NCBI GenBank assembly: GCA_009760855.2
Contig: WPIO01000095.1
Span: 528,501 to 592,500, forward strand
Direction: 5' to 3'
Source of the DNA: Cristatella mucedo
Taxonomy: Eukaryota > Bryozoa > Phylactolaemata > Cristatellidae
Length of the DNA: 64,000 nucleotides
Below the pieces are notes generated by a model. It had not been told where the DNA came from. It did not search any database and worked only from the letters and a program-made list of their open reading frames with translations. Below, piece after piece: positions 1-38,379 of this stretch. A program made the position numbers and the translations under genes. Each line of letters begins with the position of its first letter. Positions within the stretch are counted from its first letter, which is position 1.

Positions 1-229
1 ACTGAGACCACTGGCCACCCGGTCACTGGCGGCAGCAGAAACCACCAGGTTGAGCGACCGGATTGAAGAAGAGTTCGCTCAACTTGATTTTAAACTTCTG
101 CTCATCCTAATTATGACTGGGCCTCAGAATAGTAAAGCGATCAAATAAAACGTTCTGAAACGTCGGCTGATTCGACGGCCTTAATTGCAAAGGGGGTAAA
201 ATAAACGCCCTGGGTCGTAGTGTACGCTT

Positions 230-420
230 ACGTTGTTCTGACTTTAAAAACCAGGTCATGGGTACGAGTCCTACGGCAGGCAATTCTGTATTTCCCACCG
301 CAGGCGCGAGTTGTATTCAATGCTGCCGGCAACAGGATTGGCTGAGGCAGGACTTGAACCCACGACCTGAGGCCTTGGAATACTAGCATCTTAGCCTGTC
401 GTTGAGGCCCTAGTAATATG
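230..420. mobile_element. SINE head fragments, two in opposite directions
   Basis: Plus: AGGTCATGGGTACGAGTCCT (about 253). Minus: GGACTTGAACCCACGACCTG (about 350). Both resemble the B-box region of the SINE family. A third scrap (about 590-700) resembles the SINE body on the minus strand. Confidence 0.5.
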
Positions 421-699
421 GTCCATCTTAACTAGCTGTCCAGGCCTGGTCGTCTGAGACGACCGTCGCGGTCAGCCAGTCAGTTTCCCGTGGCATGTTG
501 CTCGCTTCAGATACACTTCCGGTGTAAATGCGAATGTTAACAATCTTTTGGTGAAGTTAAAAACAGTAAAATAAAGTTTAGCTCATCTAACAGCCTAATT
601 TGCATAGCTGCAGAAGAGCCATAGCCGCTGCAATCACCGTATGCACTGGGCAATACAGGATTTCTTTCGGCATGCCTCGAACCTATGAACTGGGTCGCT

Positions 700-1999
700 A
701 AGTGCGAGCAATTTACCGAATAGCGTTGCAGCTTCTTAAAATATTTTCCGATTTTCTCTTAAGCTTACTCAGCTTTTCGTGAGCTATAAGTTGTGAGGTT
801 CCTGTCTGGCCTATTACGACAATATAGGACGGACCTCTGCAGCGAAACGGAGGCATAGGCAATTAAGTCGGCAAGCGATGACAAATTAAATTAGGGAACC
901 GACAAATTGCCATTGAATCACCTCTCTGGTACAATAGAATAACTTATTTCTCAAATAATCACTGGTTTTTTTGCATTATGCTTTAGATCACGGCGTATCA
1001 TGCCGGAACTATGTTCTAATACGTATCGGAATGAGTTCAGCGAAATTCTCAGGTAAAACCCAAGAGCGCTTTCAAAAAACTGCTACCAACGCGGGCAAAA
1101 CAATCGCAACGTGACGAGCCAGTTGCGTCTAAAGCTCTCAATACACCCAACGAGAAATTGCTAGTGTGTTTTTCATTATGAGTTCTCCGTTCCCATAGAC
1201 TCCACCAAGCTTATTAGACAAGGCTTTTTTGCATTAGCCGCGCATAAAGAACAAAAATATCCCGATGTGCAGCCAATATATTGTACAAAAACGGTGCAGG
1301 GATGCAGCTTCGACCTCGGTGACCTTGACGCTATGTTTAAAGAGCTCTTGAAAGATTCAGTGGTTCGGCCCACCTCTAGAGAAATTCTTGTATTTGTCCC
1401 TGACTGGAAGGTGAATAGCTTGCTACACTAACAAGCAAATAGCCAAATGCAAATATCTATACTGAGGCCGACGACCTTTGACTCGCGCTAATGACGAAGC
1501 CGCACGAGTCACTTCCTAGTGTAGAGATACACTAGGTTTATGCACAGCGGTGAGTTGTTCACACTTCACCGCGAAGGTCGTGGGCGTGAGCGAAACAGCA
1601 GACGCGCCCTAATTACCAGCTGAAAGCACTACGAAAATCACTGCGAGAGTGTTCTTCCAAAATGTGCATTAACGAGGGGCGCATCTCTACCTTTTTCATC
1701 ACGACCGTGCCACTATCGACGAGCCGCACAGCGAGCGCACTCCAACAGCCCTCTTGCGAGCGACTCAGACTCCCTTAAAATACGGTGTCGATTATGCAAA
1801 GAGATGGCGGTGAACTTCCTGCCGTGGGCACTGAGCCCGTTGCAGAAATTTCAACATAACAGCCAGTGTAAGTTAGATTTAAATTAAAAAATCACGTCTT
1901 TAGATATCCATTCTGCGAGGCTAGTTAACAAATCCCAGAGTTTCGTTCGTGTGTCTCCGTTTGATGGCCTCCGGTTGATCAACAGAAACAGAGTAAAGT
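700..1999. other. No gene seen
   Basis: Unique-looking A/T-moderate sequence. Short open frames only; none has recognisable content. Confidence 0.5.
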
Positions 2000-2345
2000 T
2001 CTTACGCTGATCCACAAGGCCCACTACAGTCTGACTCTTTCATACCCGACTGAACTGTTTCAACAGTTTCAGCCTCATCGCGCCCTAGGGTCCTGTATGG
2101 ACAATTAATTAGCTGTTCCTTTCCTCGGCTTAAAGACAGTTGGCGGCAGAAGCTTCTTCTCTGCAGGTTGGTGAGTGTGGAACTCACTTCCACAATTATT
2201 ACGCAAATCACATCCACTACTCTCCTGCTGCTGACTATGGCACATCCATTCCAGCCACCCTGGGCTGCTACTTTCATGCTACTCACTACTAATTCTGCCC
2301 TCCTGACTCAGCTACGCTTCTCACTTTCTCTTTGCAATTTTTTTT
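2000..2345 (+). mobile_element. LINE family A C-terminal fragment
   Basis: The DNA from 2000 (cttacgctgatccacaaggc) parallels 45985-46300 of the 45-kb LINE A copy through the RSC(V/M)DN, FGD-like and WNSLP-like segments. Heavily mutated. Confidence 0.75.
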
Positions 2346-2412
2346 AGCAGCCTTCTAGTCCACCCACGCTTAGATTGTCCGGTGAGTAACAGTTCCGTTT
2401 ATTTGCCGACAT

Positions 2413-2620
2413 TTAGGATCGAATTTCGGCAAGGCAAGCATTCAGCTTATCAGTCGCTGCAGCCAATTCCGACGGTTTAAATGACAAACACAGCTGACTA
2501 TCAACAGCATAAAAGTGATATCCTATTCCATGGGCCCGAATCACTTTTCCCGCACACTTGTGGAGAAATGGAGAACAAAAAGGACAAAAAGAATGGGCTC
2601 TTGAGGGACTCCACGGTGGC
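2413..2620 (-). mobile_element. LINE family A RT fragment
   Basis: On the minus strand it reads GKVIRAHGIGYHFYAVDSQL and LSFKPSELAAATDKLNACLA, the RT catalytic box region of LINE A with the first catalytic Asp displaced (YAVD). Opposite orientation to the fragment at 2.0 kb. Confidence 0.78.
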
Positions 2621-3689
2621 TGGTCTGATGGATAAAACCTGACACCCACACGACACATATTGGACACGATTGTACAAGCACGATTTAGACCACGCCAGCC
2701 ACCGCTGTGGCTACACCTAGCCTTTCCTTTGGATGCCATTTCTAGGACACAGCCATCGCTCCAAGCAAACCATTCAAACGACGATAGCGAAATGGAAATC
2801 GGCAAGCACAATCATACCTGGTAGGCCGGTTACTAACAGTCGCTGAAACTAAAGCCCCAACTGGCTGGGCAGGCTATGCTAGAAGCTGCTAGCATTTAAA
2901 TATCCATGCGCACATCATTTCCTAATCGTTACGGTCAAACAAACAGTTATGCTTTAAACACCTCTCAGGTAAATCGTCTTTTTAAAACAATTTTTTATAA
3001 GAAAAGCTATTTTTAGAGAAGAATTCAGCAATGGCCAAGAAAGGCTAGTGGTACTTTATGTCGGAAGTTAAGGAATGGAGTTCCTCTGATGTTAAAAGTT
3101 ACGGTTTCCTAAAATTTGGTTAGATAGCACCAACAGAACTCTGCCCTTACCGACCACTTGCTAATACTCAAAACACAATATTCTGGGTCAGTTGGATTAG
3201 AATGACGGTTTCAAAGAGACTAAAGCGGAATGAGTGCACTTCAAGAACTCCCGAGTTGCTCGTATCCTGTGTGCTTCCTTCAATATTTTTAGATGGTGTT
3301 TATATCGTGAGCACCTCACCAGCTTTTGCTTCACACTGGGGTTTCTGGTAACTGTTTAAGAGAAACAATAAATAGCTATTTTTGCCCAAAATAAAAAACA
3401 GTAAACATCTGTTTTCCTGTTTCACTGCTTCTAACGGAAATTGCTAAACAAAAAGATACTTCAGTGGAAGCTCCAAAGTTTATTATTGGTATGAAATATG
3501 TAACGGAAAACAAGTTTTTTAAATTTCTTTTGAATTTTTAAGTGATTTGTTATGATAAATGTGTTGAATTAGCCAAAAACTAAAATTGAAGTGCAATTTT
3601 GCAAAAATTAAGTAACATATTCATTAAATTGATTTCTTGAAATAAACTAATATTTCTGCTCTTTTCAGCCATGTCTTCAGTTTAGGAAT

Positions 3690-4990
3690 GCACAGCAAAA
3701 AGCAAGAATCCAATTACAGAAGTGCTAGAACGTTTACCATGACTGTGGATAAATACACAACCGTAAGAGGATGTCGATTCGCAGGAGTCAACTTCATTTT
3801 AAGGCGATAAAACAACAATCAAGACTGGTCTTGTTCACAGATTTTGTTCGCGTATTGCTCCCGAAATGGTTGAATCAATGAAACAGCATTTGAGCATTTT
3901 TTTTAATAACGATGAAGAGAGATTTGGTGGGATCTACTCATGACGGCGCTGCAGTAAATAAGAAAGGCACTGGCCAAATCGATGTCGTCGGACAGTTTTG
4001 CTTAAACCCTCGTCAGCACCTTGGAGTAAATGACACATCGTGCAAGAAGAGTAATGAGATGGACGATTTAAACTTGGATAGTGACGATGCTGAATAAATG
4101 AACAATTTTGAAGCAGTTACGGACTTGGAAATGATCAGCGGATGATAAATTTGAAGGAAACGTCAATTATCAGGATCTGCTCATGAAGTCACGAAAGCTT
4201 GTCAAATTCATCAAAAAATCAACAGTTCAAAATATTGTCTTTCAATCCAAAGTAACAGGTGAGTTCGGACAAGAAAATAGAACTGCGTCTTGACGTGAAG
4301 ACGCACCAGAACTCCGTCCCAAAAATTTTAGAGACGTTAGTACAGACAGAAGTGGCCATACGCGAGACATTTACTGAATTCAGAGCGCTGGAAATTATTG
4401 AGACATTGACACTTCTGAAGGCAATGGAACCTGTGGGACTTGCTTCTGAAATTTAAAGTCGAGAAGACACACTGTGATATGTGCTGACATAGTTTTAGAA
4501 TTCATGTTCAACAAGCTCTCTAACCCGAATAATGACATTAGTACCAAGCTCATAGAAAATTTGAAGTGTCGCGTCGAAGAGCGATTGAGCAAGGAAGTCA
4601 TGAACCTATTGTGTAGTCTCAAAGGTCCATCTGTCTCCCCCCCCCCCCGTCAAAAACAATGCTAAATTTGGCAGGAAATCTAGCGACTCTTCTATTTAGA
4701 GCCTATAATGTAGACGTCGTCAAACAGTCGTCAAATGATGTTAAAAGTATGAATTTATCTCCTCAAGGTGAATTGAATTTGTTGCTCCAAAAAGGTTTAT
4801 CATCAATCGCAGTCGGACGGCAAGACAGGTTCAAACGGCGTAAGTCTGAATTCACGCTCTTGAGGAACTCTGGCCAGCGAACTAAAATCTCCAGAAATTT
4901 GACAGCGAAATTATATCCATTAAACCAACATTGACAGAAGTTAAAGATTTTTTCGGTCTGAACGAATTTTTGTACAAAATTAAGATCGCA
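3690..4990 (+). pseudogene. Decayed hAT-superfamily transposase
   Basis: Broken frames read RDLVGSTHDGAAVNKKGTG then a QHLGVND block (3912-4097), matching the hAT core (VG.TTDGA.VM...H..HL.V.D). Next come ETLVQTEVAIRETFTEFRAL and LLKAMEPVGLASEI (4259-4456), DIVLEFMFNKLSN with KCRVEERLSKEVMNLLCSLK (4474-4660), and KRRKSEFTLLRNSGQRT (4830-4900), in family order. Several stops and shifts make it inactive. No clear terminal repeats were found. Confidence 0.75.
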
Positions 4991-4999
4991 TCTCTCAGG

Positions 5000-7930
5000 C
5001 AAGACGCTGAATGCACTTGTATTCTTGAAATGTTATTATAAGACGTAAAAATTTATTAAATTAGAACTTATCACGAAAGATATATAATCATAAAAATAAG
5101 TTATTGACTGTAAATTAGTGGATGAGTGGAAAAGTACAGTGAAAACAGCTGTTCACGGTTGTTTTTTGAAAATTAAAAATAGTGAACATCTGTTTGAAAA
5201 AAAACTATCAGAACCCTACTTCTTCACACCACCAGATAGTCTAATCCAATCGTACAACTGTACCGCTAACTAAACTTAAATTGCCCTCCCACATTACTTA
5301 AGTAAGTAGGTCGTCAAAGCCTAGAACTCAGTGATGACTCTAGTAAGATGACTCAAGTAAGTCCCAGATTGGGTGGAATTTTAAAAGAAGCTGTCAGCCC
5401 ACCTGTTTTTAAAAACTTGCTCTATCCTTATGAAATATCCTTAGTGTGGTATCAATAAGTAATTGAGAGGTACCTTTTCATATTTAAAAGTACTTAAAAA
5501 AGTCCGTAATTCTCCTAAGGGCTACAGAAACGTCGGTATTGATATTTCAGTAGATCACCGTAGAGCCAAACCCTACGAGTGTCAGATCTAGCCTTCTCAT
5601 AATTCCTCAAGGTAGGAGAACAAAATCCATGTGAATTGGCAGCTAATCAATCGAACAGGAATAGCGAACTGTCCACGCGTTCTGGCTGCCCTTGTCGTTC
5701 CTCTCCATTGCAAATCTGCGCCATCCGCTAGGAATGCTTGCAGAGTGTGAAAGAATTGCCTCCGTTCGGACGTGCATAGCTGTGATTAGTGTAGGATTGT
5801 ATACGACACGCCCCCTACGAGAACTTAGTACATTTTGCCGAACATTTAACCGCCGTTACGATACTTGCAGCATAAGAAAAAGAGGATTTTTCTAAACCAG
5901 GTCAGGTTCAATCGTCTCTGAATGGTTCATGCAAGTTACATTCAGGGAAACCACCAACAATGTAGTATCAGGCTTAGAATGAAGAGACGCCACCCCTAAC
6001 GTCGTTCAGTTATAAATTAATGGCATACTTGCAGAGCATAGCCTCAAGATGGTAGTAGAAACTTTAATTGTCACATCATACAATGGCACAGGGTGCCTGA
6101 CATGCAGCTTATTGATTTCGGGGGTTCACTTATCTTCCAGAGTTCCATTTCTGTTGCTCAGGCCTAGCAATCTGAATTAGTTTCCCTTCTGGCCTCTCTT
6201 CGTACGAAAACCTCTTGCTCTGGTCCGTTACTCTTACAGTTACCAAACAACTTGGAGACCGTATCTTCGAAACTCGGGTCCTTGGGGCTCTGAAAAAGCT
6301 GCTAATCGAGCAAATCTAGACCTCCAAATATTGTTGCTCTTGAGAGTATGTCAAGTGCCTAAAAAGACGTTTAATTCTCTGAAGGCACGCTATAATCTAA
6401 AAATCTTTTTTATTGTCTTGATCTTGAAGACTTGTGCATTAAGTTTGAAACTAAGATAGCGAGATCGATGGTCATACAAGGCATATCAGGCACTAAGGTA
6501 TGTAAGAAGCAAAAGTCAGCTGCATAACCCGGTGGATACAGTCGTAGTTTGTTCTGTCGATAACAGCATAAATCTGCATGCAGAAGTTGATTTAAATCGC
6601 TCTGCAATTTTAATAATGCAATCGTTTGTTTCTAGATATCTGGAATATACCTCTAGCTATGTAGCTAAGAATAAAGACTTGAGCATAGAGATCCGTCTTT
6701 GAAAACGGCTCCTCACATCGGTAGCGTATAAGTGTAATGATGGGGAATAGCAGTGAGGCCTTTAGGTCGATGGCAGCAGTGGACCACGGTTGGCTGTTCA
6801 AAAATCAGTTCGAAGCGACAAATGAAGCGCATATGATAGTGTTCAGCTCCTTAGAAAGAGCCGGGAGATAATTAAAATACAAGGATGCCCGGTAAAAATT
6901 TGACGTTTTACTTGCACATATTCAACTTCTCAAGAATTCAAGTATAGCGATTACACTGGTAAATTGACGTATGGCAAATGCTGATGCCGCTGCTGCGAAC
7001 CAGTGAGAAAATCCACTTTTCGTGTTGCCACCTCACAGGCAGGCCGCAGAGTACATCTGGTTCGAGAATAGCGAATAAGAAAAGTAAACCAAAAACTTGT
7101 TGAGAATCAGCAGGCAGAATTTTCATAAACTATAATACGGAACAAAATATATTCTCAGACGATCCCAATTTTAGGCACTACTTGATAGGGATGAAAAAAC
7201 TACTGATAAAGCGTTTATGCGTTCATTAAATTTTAACCTCAAAGTCAAAAACAGAAACAGTGTTGTTTGCAAACCTAACAGCCACAGTCTGTAGCATGAT
7301 GGTTAGAGAGCAGCTGCTATGGCATGCGCGTGCAGTAGAGCAGACCTGTTAGTCGAATCTTGGGGATGTCGGCAGTATTGATGGCTTCTTCTTATAAAAA
7401 CCGCTGGTATTATCTGTAAATTTATCCGAAACCTTGTAATGGCTGACATTAAGCATTGTGTAATATATCATTTCGTACACTACAGGAAGCATGTAAACTA
7501 AAAGTTACTTACAATGCGACTGCTTGAGTAAAAAGAAGCTCAACTCTGAGCCAATATATGCCTTGTTGGTTGAGATCAAATGCCTTATTAGTTGAGGTCG
7601 GAAAACCAACAAAAGTGTAAGTAATATCTGCTTCACCTTCTTGTCACATCAGCATTTTCTAAAATCACTCTTTTTACCATAGATCCTTCACCCTAATATA
7701 TTTTCAGGCTGTTATGAAATGGCCACTGGGTTCTCAGCTATGCAAAGCTGATTGTTTGCAACAGATGGTAAGTGGTCAGTCGACCAACGGACTTCTACCC
7801 TACTCCTTGACATGAGTTGCTATGCACCGGCATGTTGCTACACATCGAAAAATGCTTGCCTTTCCTCACTTCTATGGCTGTAAGTGCCATCGTGGCAGCA
7901 TTTCACCCACTCCCCCTCCCCGAATCACTA
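5000..7930. other. No gene seen
   Basis: Follows the hAT relic. A possible degraded SINE head lies near 7300-7400. No open frame over 70 residues looks coding. Confidence 0.5.
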
Positions 7931-8049
7931 GGGGTTTGATTCATTGGGTTGGTCCAGTTGTGGCTTGGAGTAGAGAAGCGATGTGATAGATGTGGTAATT
8001 TGGTACTGCATATTCGTAGAAACAGTCCTATGCACACTCTTATAAGTGC

Positions 8050-8170
8050 CATCATATGTAATAATCCTAATCATAAGCCTTTACAGCTATCACCACCACT
8101 TGTAGTGGGTAATAAAGGCTTGTCTACTGCAGGACTCAAACCCACGACCGACCCGGGGCGTGACGATCGA
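8050..8170 (-). mobile_element. tRNA-derived SINE, diverged
   Basis: CCTTTACAGCTATCACCACC, GTAATAAAGGCTTGTCTACT, GCAGGACTCAAACCCACGAC: the same order of blocks as the 61-kb copy. Confidence 0.65.
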
Positions 8171-8727
8171 GCACCACACCCCTAGGCAAAGACCCAGGGG
8201 CATGAGCTGTGAACCATTTGTAATTGAGTGTCGGAAGTTTAAGCTTATTTTTGTGTTATTTTGTAGCTGGTTCTTACTACATGAATTATCTGCTGTCATT
8301 GATTTCTGTAAGCTTACTAGGATATTTGCCCTTATCCTAGGAGAAGGTGCACATGTGTGCACGCACAGGCAAGCACGTGCGTGCTCTCAACTTCTATAAG
8401 TAAATTATATTTATAAGTTATTTTAGCCAAGAAAGTTAGAGAAAACCTTAAATCATTGAAGATATCTGCCAGCATTGAGATATTTATTAATTCTGCAATG
8501 GGCAGTTAGGGCTACTCTCTCTTTTCCCTATATGAAATTATTATCTAAGTATTGTGCAGCACCGTTGAAGAAGTTGCTCTGATGGAAGAACTCATGGTTG
8601 ATTTTGTGCACTGATACAGGAAGCACCCTGAAAGCATTTTGAGCATGCTCTTAACTTTAGCTTTGATAAAAGCAACACTGACGGCTGGCGTTGAGCAGGA
8701 AACTGCAGAGGCATCCCTCACTCACTT

Positions 8728-8728
8728 G

Positions 8729-8820
<92 letters not shown>
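8728..8820. repeat. (CA)n microsatellite
   Basis: About 90 bp of uninterrupted CA. Open frames through it (Thr-His runs) are not genes. Confidence 0.97.
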
Positions 8821-8823
<3 letters not shown>

Positions 8824-8884
8824 TTTATGCACTCATGCATACCATGTTAATAGAGTGTTAAATTACTTCTGGTCACGGAACGTT

Positions 8885-8975
8885 CACTTTACAGCAAATG
8901 TAAAGCACCTAGAGAGAGATTAAGTTCTCTGAGGGCGCTTTACCAAGTGCATTATTATTATTATTATTATTATAT
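8885..8975 (+). repeat. LINE B-type 3' stem-loop end with (ATT)n tail
   Basis: GCACCTAGAGAGAGATTAAG then TTCTCTGAGGGCGCTTTACC and (ATT)n. One of about a dozen short copies of this end in the window; it follows directly after a CA microsatellite. Confidence 0.7.
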
Positions 8976-9199
8976 ATTTTGATTTGTTTCGATGAAATAC
9001 GGGTTTGGTGAGCCTGAGTTCTATTATCACAGATATTTTAAAATACGGGGCGTTAGGAGTCTGCCGTGAGACTGAACGCCGAAAAAGAATTTCACCTCGA
9101 GAATGGTCAACAATTAGAAATTGATAGCGAAATTTTTCGGGAACATTTATTGTTGATAATTTGGCAACTGCTATTCTCGCTATTATGTTCTTCACATAG

Positions 9200-10095
9200 A
9201 CCTTAAAAGGGTCACGATTCTACCACGAGTCCATGCATCATAAAATCAGCAATGACCAATGACTGGCATGGGAATGCTCCTCGGTTAATAAACAAAGCAA
9301 GTTGTAGTATATTAACGCCAATTAATTAAGGAAGCACGCTAAATTAGCTAACAAGCTAAAGTGACTGATTAACTAAGGCAGCATGCAAAAAAATTAAGAA
9401 TTGACGACCGGTTAAAAAATTAACAGTACATTTTCTCGAAAAGGCGTCGATATGTATGTAGCAGGCAAGCTAACGACAACTTGAATTGGAAATTCCGTGG
9501 TCGCGAAACCCCCCTACCTATTGGATAAAGCTGCCATTTAGTGCACTGCTTACAAATACACACCCTCACACAGATACACACTCACTCACTCGCACACACA
9601 CACACATATACTAGTGCGAACCAAACCGAAGTACTTATTATATAACCTGCTGCCACCATTGTATAGCACTGTACACAGTTGTACTCGCATCGTTGAAGAT
9701 AGAACAGCACGACACTAGTCGAGCCAATCGAGGCTATGGTGAAAACACCCACCTTCGATCAAGGAAACTCAGTCAACCTGAATGCAAAGCAACTGCCCAT
9801 CATAGCTAAAGGCTGAAGATAAGTCTCAAGATGGGCAGGAAATAAACTGTGACGCGTGAAACCGTCGTTTAACCTGCGAACAGTCATACAACGCATTTCC
9901 AAACTCTCGCGACTCGTTTCGCCAACGACCGCATGCATGAATACTGAAGCATCACCATCCATCTGTTCGCTTCCGTCTCAGGCAGGTGGACTTGTGGCTA
10001 CACCAGAGACTCGTTGCCCGAAGTTCGCTGGGTTTCTTACCATAGCATCACAGCGATGAGTGACCAAGTAGTCGCAACAAGGTGAGAAACGAAAC
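9200..10095. other. 3' flank of the ADAM10-like gene
   Basis: Should contain the 3' UTR on the minus strand. No convincing poly(A) signal was singled out; a reversed AATAAA is present near 9148. A short CA tract is at about 9590-9607. Confidence 0.4.
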
Positions 10096-35190
<25,095 letters not shown>

Positions 35191-36509
35191 CTTGGGCCCT
35201 CCATAGATAGCTTGAAGCAGTCGCTTCCACGTGCGAGCTCTTTGGTATTGCTGTAGTTTTAACACAAAGAAAATTGCTTTTTCGCTTCATTTATCCTTAA
35301 TATGTGTCTGTAAATAGCTAATTTCATTTCGAGCTTGTGGCCACGATTTAAGAATTATTAGTACTTCCGGAATAATGGTGGCAGTTGTCTATGATGGCAA
35401 TGTCTGGGCGGCAATCGACCCAGTGCGATAGAGTGTTGTTAGTGAGGACTCTCAGTTGAAAACCTTGGTTTTTTCTGGAAGTTACCTCAGACAAAAAATT
35501 TGAGCATGGCCGTTACTATGGATAGACATCAGATGCATTGACATGTAAGCCGATCTCGTATTATCCCGTGCAAGAGTTTCGTTTCACCACGGCCCCAGCC
35601 TCGGCAATTGAGCAGGTCCCCATAGTTTACGCGCGGCTGGGCTCTGGCTTACATGCAACAAAGATTATACCAAAGCTTCTCATATAGATCTAGTAGTGCG
35701 ACAGGATGCTTGGTAAATAAAGTCGATACCAAGTCTGGAACTCGCTTTCGGCTATGGCCACTACTTTAGCCGACCTCGAAACTTATTAGTTGCAGCTAAA
35801 GACGCATCTGTTTCGTCAGCTTTCCCTTCACCCCCTCGCCGTGAACTTTGTCTTTTTTGTTCAGATGTGCTTTGCGTACATACTTTCATATGATTGAGTG
35901 CATTTTACTAGAGTGGCCTCACTGATCGGTGGCTATCAGTGTCCTAATGTTTGCTTTAGCGTGCTTGTTTGCCTTTGCATTTTCTTTATACCGTGCATGC
36001 CATTGACCTATGGGTACTGATTCTCCCGAAGCGAATCGCGGTTGCTATGCAAGCGACCTTTTATTATGACAGATGAAGAATATGTACTGAAAGGACTAAC
36101 GACTGCTCAGCTGCTAGCCAGCAGCCAACATCATGGTTTAGCTCTCCCTATTTACGTGGACGTTAGGTAGCGAAATTTAAACTTTTGCTCAGCTGACTCA
36201 TGATGGAATACTTGTTTCAGCATGCAGACAATTATCAAACTATCTTCGTATGCAACACGCGAGCCGCATTGCGAAGAGCCACGTAGGCGTTCGAGTACTT
36301 TCTCTGTTTATTCAAGTCAGACTCCGAAGAGCTAAATATTGTAACATGTCCTGAAGGCGATTATCCTAAAGCCTCAATCTGAAGTAATCAAACTCTATTA
36401 TTAATTAGATTAATTTTAATAAGTTAAATAACTAATAGGTTACAAGTATGTTCCGAAAGCCTTTAAAAGTGACTTTGAAGGGTTTTCCCGGGAGTAGTCC
36501 GTAAGCTTA

Positions 36510-36665
36510 AATAAATAAAATAAATGCTAGCTGAATTAACAGCCTCTTTTGTATAGCGACAGAAGAGCCTTTACGGCTATCACCACGGCTTGCAGTGGCG
36601 ATAAAGGATCGCCCACTGCAGGATTCGAGCCCACGACCTCGGGGCCGAGGTCGTGAAAAGCAACC
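36510..36665 (-). mobile_element. tRNA-derived SINE
   Basis: Reverse complement of the 11.9-kb copy: (AAATA)n tail, CTAGCTGAATTAACAGCCTC, TTTGTATAGCGACAGAAGAG, then CCCACGACCTCGGGGCCGAG with the palindrome. Intergenic. Confidence 0.8.
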
Positions 36666-37424
36666 TTTAAAATCAGATGCCTTATATATATGCCTTATCT
36701 TTCTTAATGCTAAATGAAAACTTTGATTCAGTAGGAATTATTTAATTAGACGTTTAAGCTTCTAGTTATCAAGGCCCGCGATTTTGTATAAACCCGTAAC
36801 GAGTTCGCATGACCATGGAGACGCTACTGTCTATTTGACTGGCCACGAGCGCAGTTTGTTAAATGCTCTTTGTGCCAGCAATTAGCTTTAACCCAGATAT
36901 TTCGGCGAATTTATCCATCAGCAAACTTATCACCATGCACTGTTAGCAATGACGGAAAATGCTTGTAACATCCCTAAGCCATCGCATCATGATTTTGATA
37001 GTTAGAAATACTTACGCGAGGTGCAAGTATTGTTAAAGTGCAAAGCCCGAAGGGGTGCTGGGGGCTTGAGTCACATGAACGTAGCCACTCAGGGTACGAA
37101 CGTGTAAGGTGTCTCGATGCCTCAGACATACGCTTAACAACTGAGCCAAGTAATTTGATTCACAATACCGTGGGCAGCAAGCTGCGTATCATAATTACGT
37201 ATTTACTTAATGCAGCATAAAAGCATGTTCGGGCAGTATGCAAACCAGCTTTCGTGCTTGGGTTTTAACAACACTTTAATTACATTCTTTTATTTACATG
37301 TCCTCCAGTCAAAGAAGGCCCAGCTCCGGAATTCAATTAAAAAGAACTCACGTGGTGCCCTTATTTAACAGAGAGGTAAGGTGCTCGCCATTAACGATCA
37401 AGGTCATCGCCTCTAGTCCGCCAT

Positions 37425-37490
37425 CGTATGTAAAGTACCTGGATAGAGATTAAGTTACCTTAAGTTGCAATACAAATGATATATATGCTC
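37425..37490 (+). repeat. LINE B-type 3' end, degraded
   Basis: AAGTACCTGGATAGAGATTA then AAGTTGCAATACAAATGATA; a weak but recognisable copy. Confidence 0.45.
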
Positions 37491-38204
37491 CACACATATG
37501 TTGTTATATACTGTTCAATAGCTCTGACACATCTTCACAAAGATCGAGTTCACGCGTCTCATGTTTCTCCAGGGTCATCCGGGCCAGTGCTCCTTGGCTA
37601 GCATGTCTACTAGGGAATTTATTCATTCATACATGACGAATAAAAACCGCTTGAGAAATGGCTTACTAGTAGTTAAATTTAAGGAGGTTTTCAAAAAAGC
37701 AACAGGTTATAATCGGCCTTGACTTATGTTACTGCGAAGGGGTTTATTCGCTGTTCATGCAGTCAGTATTAGGTACAGCGGTTTTATAATATTTGGATTT
37801 TTTATTTATAAAACTGTATATTCTGTAACCATCCGAAAATTGCCCCAACGACAGGAGTTAAATAGATCCAAATGGTATTGTACAGAGATTTTATTGCTGT
37901 CTCAGCGATGGGCAGTTTTGTAATTTTGGTACACTTTCGCCAACTAGCTTGCGTTTATCGGAGGCAGATTCCACGATTTGATTCATCCATCATGTTTCGA
38001 GGAGCTGGTCTTACCCGTATTGGTCACGAGGCAGTGAGGTCTAGAACACGTTACTTTCACTGATTCTGTTCTAAGGACATAATCCAGAGCAGTTCCAAAT
38101 TAGTTCATTATAAATATAAGAAATTCTAGCCGTAACGGTCCAACATGGCTCTTCTGAGTAAGCGTTGCATAAGGAAGTATACGTTAATTCAAGGTAACTC
38201 TATG

Positions 38205-38360
38205 TAATATATGTCCTGCAGTGACACCACAAACCATGTGGACTAAGTTGGTGGTACGCAGGTGAGTTTTTTGTGTGCACTCGAAGTCTAAACGGCTTTC
38301 GGTACGCACAAGGTAGCTGACTGACTCTTTCACACGTAACATAAAGAAAGCGATTCGCTT
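38205..38360 (-). mobile_element. LINE family A 3' UTR fragment
   Basis: Reverse complement of the LINE A end (tgtgcgctatacaaaactc / tggagttacagac type sequence), diverged. Confidence 0.6.
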
Positions 38361-38379
38361 TCACCCTGGTTTAGCGGGG

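Noticed and set aside
8639-8923. Open frames made of Thr-His, Cys-Val, Leu-Ser, Arg-Glu or Tyr-Ile dipeptide runs (here and at 14250, 19296, 22474, 28367, 30162, 44753, 47331, 62105)
   Set aside because: They are translations of dinucleotide microsatellites and have no independent coding signal.
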